Shown: positions 8,945 to 17,166, counted from the first letter of the stretch. The stretch: 46,539 bases of DNA from Chloroflexota bacterium (GCA_016190665.1 JACPQD010000040.1:1-46539), one strand, 5' to 3'. Notes: generated by a model from the letters alone, not told the origin. Numbers and translations: made by a program.

Positions 8945-9046
8945 GGGATAGGGAATAGGGGGTAGGGGCTAGGTTGCAGGGCCTACCCCTGCCCTCAGTC
9001 CCCGCAACCTACAACCCAGCCGAAGCCCTCAGATCGACTCGGTCTT
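8945..9046 (+). repeat. Second copy of the lipoprotein 3' module
   Basis: Counterpart of 6867-6975. It ends in the palindrome AGATCGACTCGGTCT (9031-9045), directly next to the MITE-like element that begins at 9048. The stretch 8945-9502 contains no gene; it is filled by this module and that element. Confidence 0.7.
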
Positions 9047-9047
9047 G

Positions 9048-9360
9048 ATGGCCATTAGCTAAATAGAGTGACATTGCTGAGATAGGAAGTTGGGGGTTGG
9101 CTGCTGCGTTTTGGACCTCTCCCTCTCGTCCCTCCTCTTCATGAAGAGGGAGGGACGCCACGCCTGGTGGAGAAAGAGCGGGAGTCCAGAGGGCGCAGCG
9201 CCTCTGGCGGGGCGCCAAGAAGTCGCCCATGCTCATTCCTGGAGTGACGATTTCAACAAATTCCGACAGACGATTCGAGACAAACTTGATGAGTTTTCTA
9301 ACGGTTCCCAAAGACCATACATTATTGCGGATTGTCATATTAATTCCTTAAAGACGGCAT
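9048..9360. mobile_element. MITE-like element, copy A
   Basis: About 313 bp bounded by imperfect inverted ends: 9048-9075 starts ATGGCCATTAGCTAAATAGA, and 9332-9360, read in reverse, starts ATGCCGTCTTTAAG. The left 170 bp match 22220-22385 in opposite orientation, including a CCTCTTCATGAAGAGG hairpin and a stretch around CGCAGCGCCTCTGG. It has no transposase, so if mobile it would depend on one in trans. A related pair of ends bounds 16317-16462. Confidence 0.55.
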
Positions 9361-9502
9361 ATGAGAAGTCTATTTTCGTGGGAATGATGAGAGCCGGAGT
9401 CTGAAAGCTGATCGCCGAAGGCTGAAAGCTCGCTGCTTGACATGCCCCTCCGCCGATGTTACCATGCCGTTGTCATTTCGTACTACGTGAGGGAGGGGGC
9501 AT

Positions 9503-9841
9503 ATGCCTAGATGGTACTACATGGTGCAAACGGTGTGCACCGACCCCGCCAAAGAGAAGGAATTCAATGACTGGTATGACAACGTGCATATCCCCGACCT
9601 CTTGGAGGCCGAGGGCTTCCTGCGGGCCACCCGCTATGAAAACGACGCCACGGTGCCCGCCCAGAGCAGGTATCTGGCCATCTACGAGGTCGAGTCGGAC
9701 GACATCGCGCGGACCTGGAAGGCCTACGGCGAGCATGTCCAGAAGATCCGCGCCGCCGGACGGGTGGTCCCGATCTGCAACGTGGTCTCGCGCGCTCTCT
9801 GGCGCCAGATGAGGCCAACGCAGGAGAAGAAGGGCGCCTAG
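9503..9841 (+). CDS. Dimeric alpha/beta-barrel protein (DUF4286-like)
   Basis: A 112-residue protein of the ferredoxin-like dimeric barrel type. The signature FNDWYDNVHIPDLLEAEGF is typical of the DUF4286/stress-responsive barrel group. Members bind or convert small molecules, but no reaction is established for this group. GGGAGGGGG lies just upstream of ATG 9503. It precedes an MBL hydrolase by 160 nt of repeats and stands between transport and organic-acid genes, so a minor catabolic role is possible. Confidence 0.7.
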   Translation: MPRWYYMVQTVCTDPAKEKEFNDWYDNVHIPDLLEAEGFLRATRYENDATVPAQSRYLAIYEVESDDIARTWKAYGEHVQKIRAAGRVVPICNVVSRALWRQMRPTQEKKGA

Positions 9842-9851
9842 AGGTCAGACA

Positions 9852-9970
9852 TGCCGCGTACTTCAGTGCGCGGTACTCCCCATGCCGCGTACTCGTTGCG
9901 CTACTCTGGCCCAAGACCCCTGCCGCATACTTCAGTGCGCGGTACTCCAGCGGCGTACTGCGGTGCGCCG
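9852..9970 (+). repeat. Irregular short direct repeats
   Basis: Four copies of a unit built on TGCCGCGTACTTCAGTGCGC begin near 9852, 9882, 9921 and 9950. Copies 1 and 3 are nearly identical over about 27 nt; 2 and 4 are degenerate or shortened. Spacing is uneven and there are no unique spacers of constant length, so this is not a CRISPR. It fills the gap between two genes. Confidence 0.65.
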
Positions 9971-10001
9971 CCCGAAACCAACCCCGGTTTGAGGTCAGCC
10001 G

Positions 10002-10859
10002 ATGCTGAAACTCGTCAAGCTCAGTCCCCGGGCCTACATGGTCCAGGGCGATCCGCTGCCCGAGATCAGGGAGAACGCCGGCTTCATCGTCTCGGCTCGG
10101 GGCGCGGTCATCGTCGATACCACCAAGACCCTCGCCGACGCTCAATCCCTGTACCGCCATGTGCGAGCCGTCACCGACAAGCCCGTGGCCTACGTCATCA
10201 ATACGCACGCCCATATCGACCACGTCTTCGGCAACCAGCTCTTCCCCGCCCCCGTCGTGGCCCACGTTAAGACCGGCGAGACGATGGGCGCTATGGTCGC
10301 AGGGGAGTGGAGTCCTGGGGGCTTGCCCCGGGTCATCGAACAGTACGAGCGCCCCGAGGACATGGTGGGCCTCCGCATCGTGCTCCCCCAGATCCTCTTC
10401 GGCGAGGCGCTCACCCTGGACATGGGCGATCTGACCGTAAAGGTCATCCGCGTGGGTGGCCATTCTCCCGGCTCCTCCATAGTCTTCGTGCCGGAGGAGA
10501 GGACGGTCTTCCTCGGCGATCTGCTCTGCGTGGGCCGCTACCCGTTGCTTTTCTGGGCCAACGAATATGGCAGTGTGGAGGAGTGGCTGGCGGCCCTGAA
10601 GCACATCAAGGGCCTGGGCGCGAAGCGCTTCGTTCCCGGCCACGGCCCGCTGAGCACTCTGAAAGAGGTGAAGGCCATCGAGAGCTACTTCCTTGACCTG
10701 AAGGAACGGGTGCTCCGGCTGGCCGGGCAGGGGCTGAGCCGGGAGGAGATCGTCGCCCACCCCAGCTTCCCGAAGTACGCCGAGATAGCCTATGACCGGC
10801 TCCACCCCTTGAACATCGGCGTGGCCTACGACCAGCTTGTGAAGAAAAATGATGAGTGA
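10002..10859 (+). CDS. MBL-fold metallohydrolase
   Basis: A 285-residue metallo-beta-lactamase-fold hydrolase. Zinc ligands are in the expected order: THAHIDH (H-x-H-x-D-H, about residues 67-73), GGHSPGS (third His), LGDLL (bridging Asp) and VPGHG (last His). Family members hydrolyse thioesters, lactones, phosphodiesters and similar bonds (glyoxalase II, lactonases, quinoprotein-relay enzymes). The substrate is not evident. The stop codon is formed at the edge of a GATGAGTGAT repeat run, so the last residues may have been shaped by that repeat. No signal peptide is seen, so it is probably cytoplasmic. Confidence 0.88.
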   Translation: MLKLVKLSPRAYMVQGDPLPEIRENAGFIVSARGAVIVDTTKTLADAQSLYRHVRAVTDKPVAYVINTHAHIDHVFGNQLFPAPVVAHVKTGETMGAMVAGEWSPGGLPRVIEQYERPEDMVGLRIVLPQILFGEALTLDMGDLTVKVIRVGGHSPGSSIVFVPEERTVFLGDLLCVGRYPLLFWANEYGSVEEWLAALKHIKGLGAKRFVPGHGPLSTLKEVKAIESYFLDLKERVLRLAGQGLSREEIVAHPSFPKYAEIAYDRLHPLNIGVAYDQLVKKNDE

Positions 10860-10994
10860 TGAGTGATGAGTGATGAATGAAGACGGCCGGCCGGGTGTGC
10901 TGGCAGGCACCCTCTCTGTCCACTGGCGTCCACTCCGTCCACCTTGTCCAGGGAGGGGCGCGGAGGAACCTAACCGCTGAGAGCTGATAGCTCG
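10849..10994. repeat. Word-like intergenic repeats
   Basis: Three repeat types follow one another: (TGATGAGTG)n at 10849-10880, GTCCAC-spaced units at 10918-10950, and a CCGCTGAGAGCTGATAGCTC stretch at 10974-10993. Variants of the second and third recur at 12567-12600, 13840-13875, 24137-24175 and 25360-25460. Confidence 0.6.
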
Positions 10995-11019
10995 AAATAT
11001 CTTTTCGGAGGTAAAACGC

Positions 11020-12462
11020 ATGCCCTTCAGCATGTCGCAAGAGGAGGCCCTTCAGAAACCCACTCGCGCTCTGGCCCGCTTCGTCGTGGAGACGAAGTAC
11101 GAGGACCTGCCCCCGGAGGTGGTCCACGAGGCCAAACGCCTCATCCTGGATATCATCGGCAATACCCTCGGCGGCGGCGGCACTGAGCTTGGAGTTATCG
11201 CTCTTAAGTACCTCAGAATGCTGGGCGGGGCGCCGGAGTGCACCATCCTCTCCACGGGCGAGAAGACCTCTGTCCTCAACGCTGCCTACGCCAACTCCCG
11301 CATCGGCGACGCCCTCGACGCCACCGACATGATCCTCAATTCCGCCCACGTGGGCACCCCCGTCGTCAGCTCGGCGCTGGCCTTCGGCGAGCGGTCCGGG
11401 GCCACCGGCAAGGACCTGATCACCGCCGTGGCCCTGGGCTTCGAGGTGGGGGCGCGGCTGGCGATATGCGTGGCGACGCCTTTGATGGTCTCGGGCCAGG
11501 ACGTGCACCGCAACCGGATGCCCCTCTTCGAGTTCGGCTCCTGCTCGGCCGCCGCCAAGATCATGGGCCTGGACGAGGACAGGATGGTCTACGCCTATGG
11601 CTTCACCGGCGCCAACGCCTCTTTGATGGCAACGCGGTGGACCGAGGCCGCCGTCCTCCCGCTCACCAAGTACGGCGACGCCGGCCTCCAGGCCTCGGAG
11701 GGCGGCATGGGGGCACTGATGGCCCAGTGTGGCATCACCACCTACGACGGCATTCTGGACGGCGACCACGGGCTCTGGAAATTCCGGGATACGGGCGCCT
11801 GCGATTTCAACATCATGGTGGGCGACCTGGGCAAGAAGTGGTATCTTCCCGAGAACAGCTACAAGCCCTGGACGAGCCTGCGCTGGACCCACCACGGCCT
11901 GACGATACTGACTAAGCTCGTCTCCGAGAACGACATCAAGGCTGAGGACATCGAGAGGATCCTGGTGAAGACGGCTCCCCGTGGCGCCTCGGGCCGCTTC
12001 GCCAACAAGAACCCCATCGGCATGGTGAGCTGCGAGTTCAACCAGCCCCACGCCATGGCCATGGGCGCCCTGGGCATCAAGCGCGGCCCGCTGTGGTACG
12101 CCCCGGAGACCATGAACGACCCGCGGGTGCGCGCCCTGCGGGACAAGGTCGACGTGGCCGTCGAGCCCAGGGCCGTCGAATGCAAGTCCTGGCCGCTGGA
12201 GGACCAGATCCGGAAGCGTCCCACCAGCGTCGCCATAACGGCGAAGGGCAAGACCTTCGAGGGCTATACCGAGTACGCCAAGGGCGACCCCTGGTCCCCG
12301 GAGACCTATTTCACCGACGAGGATATCCAGGCCAAGTTCCGCGACCTGGCGTCGGCGGCCCACATCGCCTCGACAAGCTGGCGAGACCGCATGGAAGAGA
12401 TTATCGCCACGGTGATGCGCCTCGATCAGGTAGAGGCCGCCGACTTGATGCGGCTGTTCTAG
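11020..12462 (+). CDS. MmgE/PrpD family protein (1 of 2)
   Basis: A 480-residue member of the MmgE/PrpD family, which includes 2-methylcitrate dehydratase, cis-aconitate decarboxylase and many uncharacterised enzymes. Family features are the N-terminal helical domain (ARFVVETKYEDLPPEVVHEAKRLILDIIGN) and the later YKPWTSLRWTHHGL, which resembles the K-x-[YW]P-x-C region. GGAGGTAAAACGC before ATG 11020 supports the start. It precedes the selenoprotein pair and a binding protein, so it may act on a substrate imported by that lipoprotein. A second family member lies at 20630-22024 (minus). Confidence 0.87.
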   Translation: MPFSMSQEEALQKPTRALARFVVETKYEDLPPEVVHEAKRLILDIIGNTLGGGGTELGVIALKYLRMLGGAPECTILSTGEKTSVLNAAYANSRIGDALDATDMILNSAHVGTPVVSSALAFGERSGATGKDLITAVALGFEVGARLAICVATPLMVSGQDVHRNRMPLFEFGSCSAAAKIMGLDEDRMVYAYGFTGANASLMATRWTEAAVLPLTKYGDAGLQASEGGMGALMAQCGITTYDGILDGDHGLWKFRDTGACDFNIMVGDLGKKWYLPENSYKPWTSLRWTHHGLTILTKLVSENDIKAEDIERILVKTAPRGASGRFANKNPIGMVSCEFNQPHAMAMGALGIKRGPLWYAPETMNDPRVRALRDKVDVAVEPRAVECKSWPLEDQIRKRPTSVAITAKGKTFEGYTEYAKGDPWSPETYFTDEDIQAKFRDLASAAHIASTSWRDRMEEIIATVMRLDQVEAADLMRLF

Positions 12463-12638
12463 GAAAATCAGAATGCGGAATGATGAAATAGAGGGGACGC
12501 GGCGTCACCGGATGGGCAACGGATAAACGGATGCGTCAGGCGGCGCTAAGGAGGAAGGCATTTTCGTGTCCACGCGGTCCACGCTGTCCACCACGTCCAC
12601 TCTTGCACTGACCGCTGATACCTGGGATGGAGGTGATC

Positions 12639-13706
12639 ATGCGATTCCAGTCGAAGATCTATGAGGTTGAGGACGCCTGGGAGTGGGCGGAGCTGGCCTT
12701 CAAGGACCACCTGACCGATGGCCTGCCCGTGCTCCCTCCCACTGAGGAAAGGGTGGCGGCCATCGTCGGTTATCTGGGCCGGGAGCCGCAGGAGGTCCTG
12801 GGCCTGGTGCCGCCCCAGAACGGAAAGGCCACGGTGGAGAAGGTGGCCATCAACTGCGCCATGGCCGGCTGCCTGCCCGAGTACGGGCCGGTGGTCCTGG
12901 CCGCCCTGGAGGCCCTGCTTCAGGAGGAGTTCAACCTCTACGGCGTGGAGACCACTACCCACCCCTGCGAGCCGCTCACCATCGTCAGCGGCCCCATCGT
13001 CAAGGAGCTGGGCTTCAACTACGGGGACGGCGTCTTCGGCGGCGGCTCGCGGGCCAACGCCACTATCGGCCGCGCCATCCGGCTCATCCTATGGAACATC
13101 GGCGGGGCTTATCCGGGGGACAACGCCAAGTCGCCCTTCAGCCACCCCGGCCGCTACACGTATTGCATCGCCGAGAACGGCGACGAGAACCCTTGGGCGC
13201 CGTTGCACCGGGAGCGCGGCATCGAGGCGGAGAGCGGCGTCACCGTCTTCGGCTGCGAGGCGCCGCATAGCATCATCGCCCTGGCGGATGAGATTCACAT
13301 CCTGAACGTCATTGCCGACTCCATGTCCACCATGGGAAACAACAACATCCAGTACACCGATGGCAGCCAGACGCTGCTGGTGCTGGCCCCGCGCGTCGCC
13401 CAGAAGCTGGACAAGGCGGGCTGGAAGAAGACGGATGTGAAGGCCTACCTCTTCGAGAAGGCGCGGCGGCGGCTCGGCGACCTGAAGAAGGGCTTCTATA
13501 CCTGGGACCCGGACGTGGGCAATCCCGCCTGGGCGAAGTGGGTAGACCAGCGCAACGACGATACGATGGTGCCCATCGTGGACCGGCCGGAGGACATCAT
13601 CATCGCCGTGGCCGGGGGCACATCGGCGCACTGGTTCTCCATGTGGTGCCCGGGCTGGGGCAAGATGGGCGGGCTCGCCGTCTCACGGCCCGTTGGCAGC
13701 AAATAG
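12639..13706 (+). CDS. Conserved protein next to the UGSC selenoprotein
   Basis: A 355-residue protein with no assigned function that I can name. Visible traits are LTDGLPVLPPTEERV near the start, a conserved-looking NCAMAGCLPEYGP (two Cys), GSRANATIGRAIRL, and a C-terminal HWFSMWCPGWGKMGG with one Cys. It has no signal peptide or membrane segment. ATG 12639 is preferred over ATG 12627 because GGAGG sits 5 nt before it. From memory, a protein of this type often stands beside UGSC-family proteins. Its Cys residues could pair with the Sec/Cys centre of that protein; that is inference. Confidence 0.72.
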   Translation: MRFQSKIYEVEDAWEWAELAFKDHLTDGLPVLPPTEERVAAIVGYLGREPQEVLGLVPPQNGKATVEKVAINCAMAGCLPEYGPVVLAALEALLQEEFNLYGVETTTHPCEPLTIVSGPIVKELGFNYGDGVFGGGSRANATIGRAIRLILWNIGGAYPGDNAKSPFSHPGRYTYCIAENGDENPWAPLHRERGIEAESGVTVFGCEAPHSIIALADEIHILNVIADSMSTMGNNNIQYTDGSQTLLVLAPRVAQKLDKAGWKKTDVKAYLFEKARRRLGDLKKGFYTWDPDVGNPAWAKWVDQRNDDTMVPIVDRPEDIIIAVAGGTSAHWFSMWCPGWGKMGGLAVSRPVGSK

Positions 13707-13919
13707 CTTTCAGCATTCAGCTTTCAGAGGGTGTTAGCGGACGGCTAAGAGTGGACCCGTAGCGGCCGTTTGGTTTCGGGCCTGGCTGGAATACTGCCTT
13801 GCGAACAAAGTCGCGCGCGAGATGTGCATGATTTTGGGCTTTGAGAGCTCAGCAGGCTTAGAGCTGACCGCTAATGGCCCTTTGGCTTCGGCTTGGCCGA
13901 AGGAGCGAGGAGGATGAGG
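13707..13919 (+). repeat. Noncoding gap with repeat words
   Basis: The 213 nt before the selenoprotein carry CAGCTTTCAG/AGCTGACCGC repeat words (13706-13740, 13840-13875) and no gene. AGGAGG at 13908-13913 serves the next start. Confidence 0.5.
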
Positions 13920-14501
13920 ATGGCTAAACTGAGGGTTCTCGACCCGCTGGCTGAGTTTCCGGCCGCTGAACCGGCGATGGTCATGTCCCTGGCGCCCAAA
14001 CTCGATGACCTTGAGGGCAAGGTGGTGGGCTTCCTGCACCACACTGGCTCCGCCGTAGGCGGCGGCCTGCCGGGCGCCGATCCCTTCCTGGAGTCGGTGA
14101 AGGCCCTGCTGGAAGCGAAGTACCGGCTGGCCGGTACCGTCTGGCGGACGAAGCCCAATCTGTCGCGGCTGGTGCCCCGGGCGATGGCCGACGAGCTCGC
14201 CGACAAGGCCGACGTGGTGATCAACGGCACCTGCTCGTGAGGCTCTTGCACCTCCGCCACGGTTCGTGACGGAATCGAGCTTCAAAGGCGAGGCGTGCCC
14301 ACGGCAACCATCTGCCACCAGCCCTTCGAATTGGCGGCGCGCCGCCAGGCGGCGGCCCTGGGCTACCCTGGCCTGCCTATCGTGCTGGTCCCGCAGCCCC
14401 AACCCAGCGACGGCCGCGCCGCCTTTCAGAAGCGAGCCGAGGAGGCGCTGCCGGATATCCTCAAGGCGGTCACGAAGCCGGCGCCAGAGGCAGCCAAGTA
14501 G
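13920..14501 (+). CDS. UGSC-family selenoprotein (UGA 14238-14240 = Sec)
   Basis: A 193-residue protein if the in-frame TGA at 14238-14240 is read as selenocysteine (residue 107). The text around it is GTCS-U-GSCTSATVRDG, followed by IELQRRGVPTATIC and a coding frame to TAG 14501. This is the Sec-Gly-Ser-Cys centre after which the UGSC family is named; many homologs carry Cys there (CGSCT). The downstream half, with RRGVPT and LPIVLVPQP, matches the family, so the stop is almost certainly recoded. ATG 13920 is chosen because AGGAGG lies 6 nt upstream. A SECIS-like hairpin follows at 14254-14272. A redox or reductive role is plausible but unproven. Confidence 0.9.
14254..14272 (+). promoter_or_regulatory. 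Candidate bacterial SECIS hairpin
   Basis: CCGCCACG and CGTGACGG pair over 8 positions with one mismatch around a GTT loop (14262-14264). The loop begins 22 nt after the UGA. Bacterial SECIS elements lie inside the coding frame shortly 3' of the Sec codon, with G and U in the apical loop, which this fits. Folding and SelB binding are not tested. Confidence 0.6.
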
Positions 14502-14542
14502 GGGGTTGGGGGTTGGGGGACGGGGGTCTGGATGCGCCGTAG

Positions 14543-14562
14543 GAGCATAGCACGCTATGCTC
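14543..14562. promoter_or_regulatory. Palindrome ahead of the fourth lipoprotein
   Basis: GAGCATAGC-AC-GCTATGCTC: perfect 9-bp arms around a 2-nt centre, 48 nt before ATG 14610. The size and symmetry suit a dimeric repressor site. A short hairpin in the mRNA is the alternative. Confidence 0.45.
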
Positions 14563-14609
14563 AAGGGGCAGGGCAATCAAATCTCAGGAAAGGGAGGAAG
14601 CACAATCGT

Positions 14610-16277
14610 ATGAGCGGATTGGGGATAGCAACCATTGGCGTGTCTACCCTGGCGCTGCTCCTGGCGGGCTGCGCTCCGGCACCCGTCCCCGCGAGCGCGC
14701 CTCCAGCGCCGACGACGGCCGCTGTCGCCGAGCCGACGGCGCGGCCCGGCCCTCCGACGCCTGTCTCTAAGGCGCCCTCCGCGCCGAAATCCGGCGGCAC
14801 ACTCAGTATCTCGCTGTGGGATACCATCGGCCATTACGACCTGCACCAGAGCTCCAGCATCACCGGGATAATGCCTTTCCAGCATGCCTACAACAATCTG
14901 GTGCAACACGATCCTGCAGAGCCCGCCAAGATCATTGGCGATCTGGCCCAGGCCTGGGAGGTCAGTACCGACGCCACTGCCTTCACTTTCCGGCTCTTCA
15001 AGGGGGTCAAATGGCACGACGGCAGGCCCTTCACCTCCGCCGACGCCAAAGCCAGCCTGGACCGGATGTACAGCCCGCCCAAGGGGACCATCGTACCCCG
15101 GGTCGGGGAGCTTATGGGAGCTATCAAGATGGTGGAGGCCCCGGAGCCGGACCTGCTCAAAGTTACCTTGAAGTACGCCAGCGCCTCCTTCGTTCCCAGC
15201 CTGGCCACCTATCTGGTCGCCGTGGCGCCCAAGCACGTTCTCGACGAGAAGGGCGATCTGAAGCGCACAGTAATGGGCACGGGTCCCTTCAAGTTCAGCT
15301 CCGATATTCCGGACAACAGCTTCGAGCTGGTCAAGAACAAAGAGTACTTCAAGAAGGGGCTTCCCTACCTTGACGCTGTCAAGTACTACATCATCAAGGA
15401 CGCCAGCACTAGATTCGCTGCTTTCCGCACCAAGCGGATCAATTTGACCTCCTCTGCCCAGGGCTTCCTCCCCTCGCAGTTTGATCAGGTCAAACGGGAG
15501 CTGCCCCAGGTGCAGACGGGCCAGTTTGAGGGGGCAAGCTTTATCGGCGCCTATTTCCTCACCTCGAAGCAGCCCTGGAACGATATTCGGGTGCGTAGGG
15601 CGATGCACCTGGCGGTCGACCGTCAGGAGGCGGTCAGGGTCCTGGAAGAGGGGATGGGGACCGTGGCTGGTCCCATGGCGCCCGGCCCGTGGGCCCTGGC
15701 GACCGAGGAGGTGGTGAAGCTACCCGGCTATCGCCCGGCGAAGGACGAGGACCGCGCCGCGGCCAAAAGGCTCCTCGCCGAGGCGGGCCAAAGCAACCTC
15801 AAGTTTACGCTGATGCACCGGCCCGGGGGAGTCTATCAGAAGGCCGCCGAGTTCTATCGGGACCAGATGGCCAAGATAGGCGTCGACGTCACGTTGAAGC
15901 CCACAGAATACAGCACTCTCTACGATATGCTGTTGCGTCACGACTTCGATGCCGCTCTCATGAAGCTCGCCTGGACCGTGTACGATCCCGACGACATCCT
16001 CCTGCAGTACTACCGGTCGAAAGCCGTCCGGAACTTCGGCGACTTCAGCGACCCCGAGGTGGACCGCCTCACCGATGAGCAGGCCAAGACGCTGGATGAG
16101 GCGAAGCGCAAGGAGATCGTCTTGAAACTGCAGCGGCTGATTATGGAGAAGCTACCCATCGTGCAGACCCACTGGGTGAACAGCGTCATGGGGTGGCAGC
16201 CTGAGGTCAGGAACTTCACCAGGCCCCTCAGCCAGTACTCCTACTGGAGGATGGAGGAGGTCTGGCTGGACAGGTAG
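14610..16277 (+). CDS. Family-5 ABC solute-binding lipoprotein (4 of 5)
   Basis: A 555-residue SBP_bac_5 protein with lipobox LAGC (Cys 21) and a Pro/Ala/Thr linker. It shares MGTGPFKFSS, IRVRRAMHLAVDRQ and IKDASTRFAAFRT with the other copies but is clearly more divergent (for example SLWDTIGHYDLHQ after the linker and MDEV-like WRMEEVWLDR at the end). ATG 14610 lies after GGGAGGAAG with a longish spacer; an upstream extension of 26 codons lacks signal-peptide character. It follows the selenoprotein by about 110 nt and may be co-regulated with it and the MmgE/PrpD gene. No permease is near. Confidence 0.92.
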   Translation: MSGLGIATIGVSTLALLLAGCAPAPVPASAPPAPTTAAVAEPTARPGPPTPVSKAPSAPKSGGTLSISLWDTIGHYDLHQSSSITGIMPFQHAYNNLVQHDPAEPAKIIGDLAQAWEVSTDATAFTFRLFKGVKWHDGRPFTSADAKASLDRMYSPPKGTIVPRVGELMGAIKMVEAPEPDLLKVTLKYASASFVPSLATYLVAVAPKHVLDEKGDLKRTVMGTGPFKFSSDIPDNSFELVKNKEYFKKGLPYLDAVKYYIIKDASTRFAAFRTKRINLTSSAQGFLPSQFDQVKRELPQVQTGQFEGASFIGAYFLTSKQPWNDIRVRRAMHLAVDRQEAVRVLEEGMGTVAGPMAPGPWALATEEVVKLPGYRPAKDEDRAAAKRLLAEAGQSNLKFTLMHRPGGVYQKAAEFYRDQMAKIGVDVTLKPTEYSTLYDMLLRHDFDAALMKLAWTVYDPDDILLQYYRSKAVRNFGDFSDPEVDRLTDEQAKTLDEAKRKEIVLKLQRLIMEKLPIVQTHWVNSVMGWQPEVRNFTRPLSQYSYWRMEEVWLDR

Positions 16278-16299
16278 GACAGGCATTCCTGACTGTCAT

Positions 16300-16480
16300 A
16301 GACCGCAGCGGTCTTAATGGTGTTTAACGAAATGACGTGCCGCGGCCGCAGCACAAATCCCCTTAGTCCCCCTTTCCGAAAGGGGGAAAGTTCCTCTCCC
16401 TTTGGCAAGGGAGATTGAGAGGGATATTTCAGGCAATGTCACATTATTTGTCTAATGACCAATACAGACCACTGCGGTTT
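16300..16480. mobile_element. MITE-like element, copy B, with flanking palindromes
   Basis: The element proper spans about 16317-16462. Its ends (ATGGTGTTTAACGAAATGAC, and the reverse of AATGTCACATTATTTGTCTA) resemble those of copies A and C. The interior differs and holds CCCTTTCCGAAAGGG and CTCTCCC...GGGAGA hairpins. AGACCGCAGCGGTCT (16300-16314) and AGACCACTGCGGTTT (16466-16480) sit immediately outside on both sides, which suggests a target preference or that the palindromes belong to the element. Confidence 0.5.
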
Positions 16481-16487
16481 CCGAATC

Positions 16488-16880
16488 TTACTTCTCCACA
16501 CGCCCCTTGATGAACGCCACTATCTTCTCCAGCGGCGAATCGGTGGGGAACACCTCGGCCACGTCCATCGCCTTCAGCGCAGCGATGTCGGCGCGCGGGA
16601 TGCAGCCTCCCACCATGACAGGCGCATCGACGCCTTCCTCTTTGAGCTTCTTCATCACTTTGTCCATGATGCCCAGGTGGGCGCCACAGAGGATGCTGCA
16701 GCCTATGATGTCCACGTCCTCCTGGATCGCCGCCGCCGCGATCTGCTCGGCGGTCTGCTGCAGGCCCGTGTAGATGACCTCCATGCCCGCGTCGCGCAGG
16801 GCTCGGGCCACGTATTTCGCCCCCAGGTCATGCCCGTCCAGGCCCGGTTTGGCCACTAGCACCCTGATTTTCTCAGCCAT
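16488..16880 (-). CDS. B12-binding subunit of methylmalonyl-CoA mutase-type enzyme
   Basis: A 130-residue cobalamin-binding domain protein, the small partner of an acyl-CoA mutase. The B12 signature is clear: KPGLDGHDLGAKYVARALRDAG (the H that coordinates cobalt is in GHDLG), then GCSILCGAH (the S-x-L region) and MVGGCIP (the GG region). ATG 16880 is used because this is where the family begins (MAEKIRVLVAKPGLDGHD); an in-frame extension upstream runs through repeats. It lies 286 nt downstream of the catalytic-subunit gene. Together they would rearrange a carbon skeleton such as methylmalonyl-CoA/succinyl-CoA, but the catalytic subunit is broken here. Confidence 0.9.
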   Translation of the reverse strand: MAEKIRVLVAKPGLDGHDLGAKYVARALRDAGMEVIYTGLQQTAEQIAAAAIQEDVDIIGCSILCGAHLGIMDKVMKKLKEEGVDAPVMVGGCIPRADIAALKAMDVAEVFPTDSPLEKIVAFIKGRVEK

Positions 16881-16901
16881 AGCTTCCGTTTCCCAATGGA
16901 C

Positions 16902-17110
16902 GGGCGGCTCGTGAGCCGCCCAGGGCGCATGGCAATGCGCCCCTACGAGAAACCTGGTTCGACATCGACCAACTCCTCTTATTCGCTCCAGATGCCTTTC
17001 AGTCTTTGCCACCCATCCCCACCGCCAGGGCGCACAGCCGTGCAATGTTGTCCTACTAAAATTCGACTGCGCAAGGTCCCCCTCTCCTAAGCTCTCCCGT
17101 CGAGGGAGAG
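16902..17110. repeat. Back-to-back hairpin repeats between mutase genes
   Basis: Two perfect hairpins adjoin: 16902-16921 (GGGCGGCTC-GT-GAGCCGCCC) and 16923-16942 (GGGCGCAT-GGCA-ATGCGCCC). A CTCTCCC-GTCGA-GGGAGAG hairpin follows at 17092-17110. Similar units are common as dispersed repeats. They split the two mutase genes and may weaken co-transcription. The gap 16881-17166 holds no gene. Confidence 0.6.
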
Positions 17111-17166
17111 GAAACTCCGAAGGCGTCATGCAACCAGGCAGCAAGTTCTTATCGCAGTTAGATGCG

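Noticed and set aside
9852..9970. Possible CRISPR array
   Set aside because: Repeats are unequal and there are no constant-length unique spacers or cas genes.
9564..12363. Long minus-strand frames opposite the MBL and MmgE/PrpD genes
   Set aside because: They mirror real genes with clear motifs, and they run through repeat words without ribosome sites.
14238..14240. Simple nonsense mutation in the UGSC gene
   Set aside because: The stop falls exactly on the family's Sec/Cys position and the downstream frame is fully conserved.
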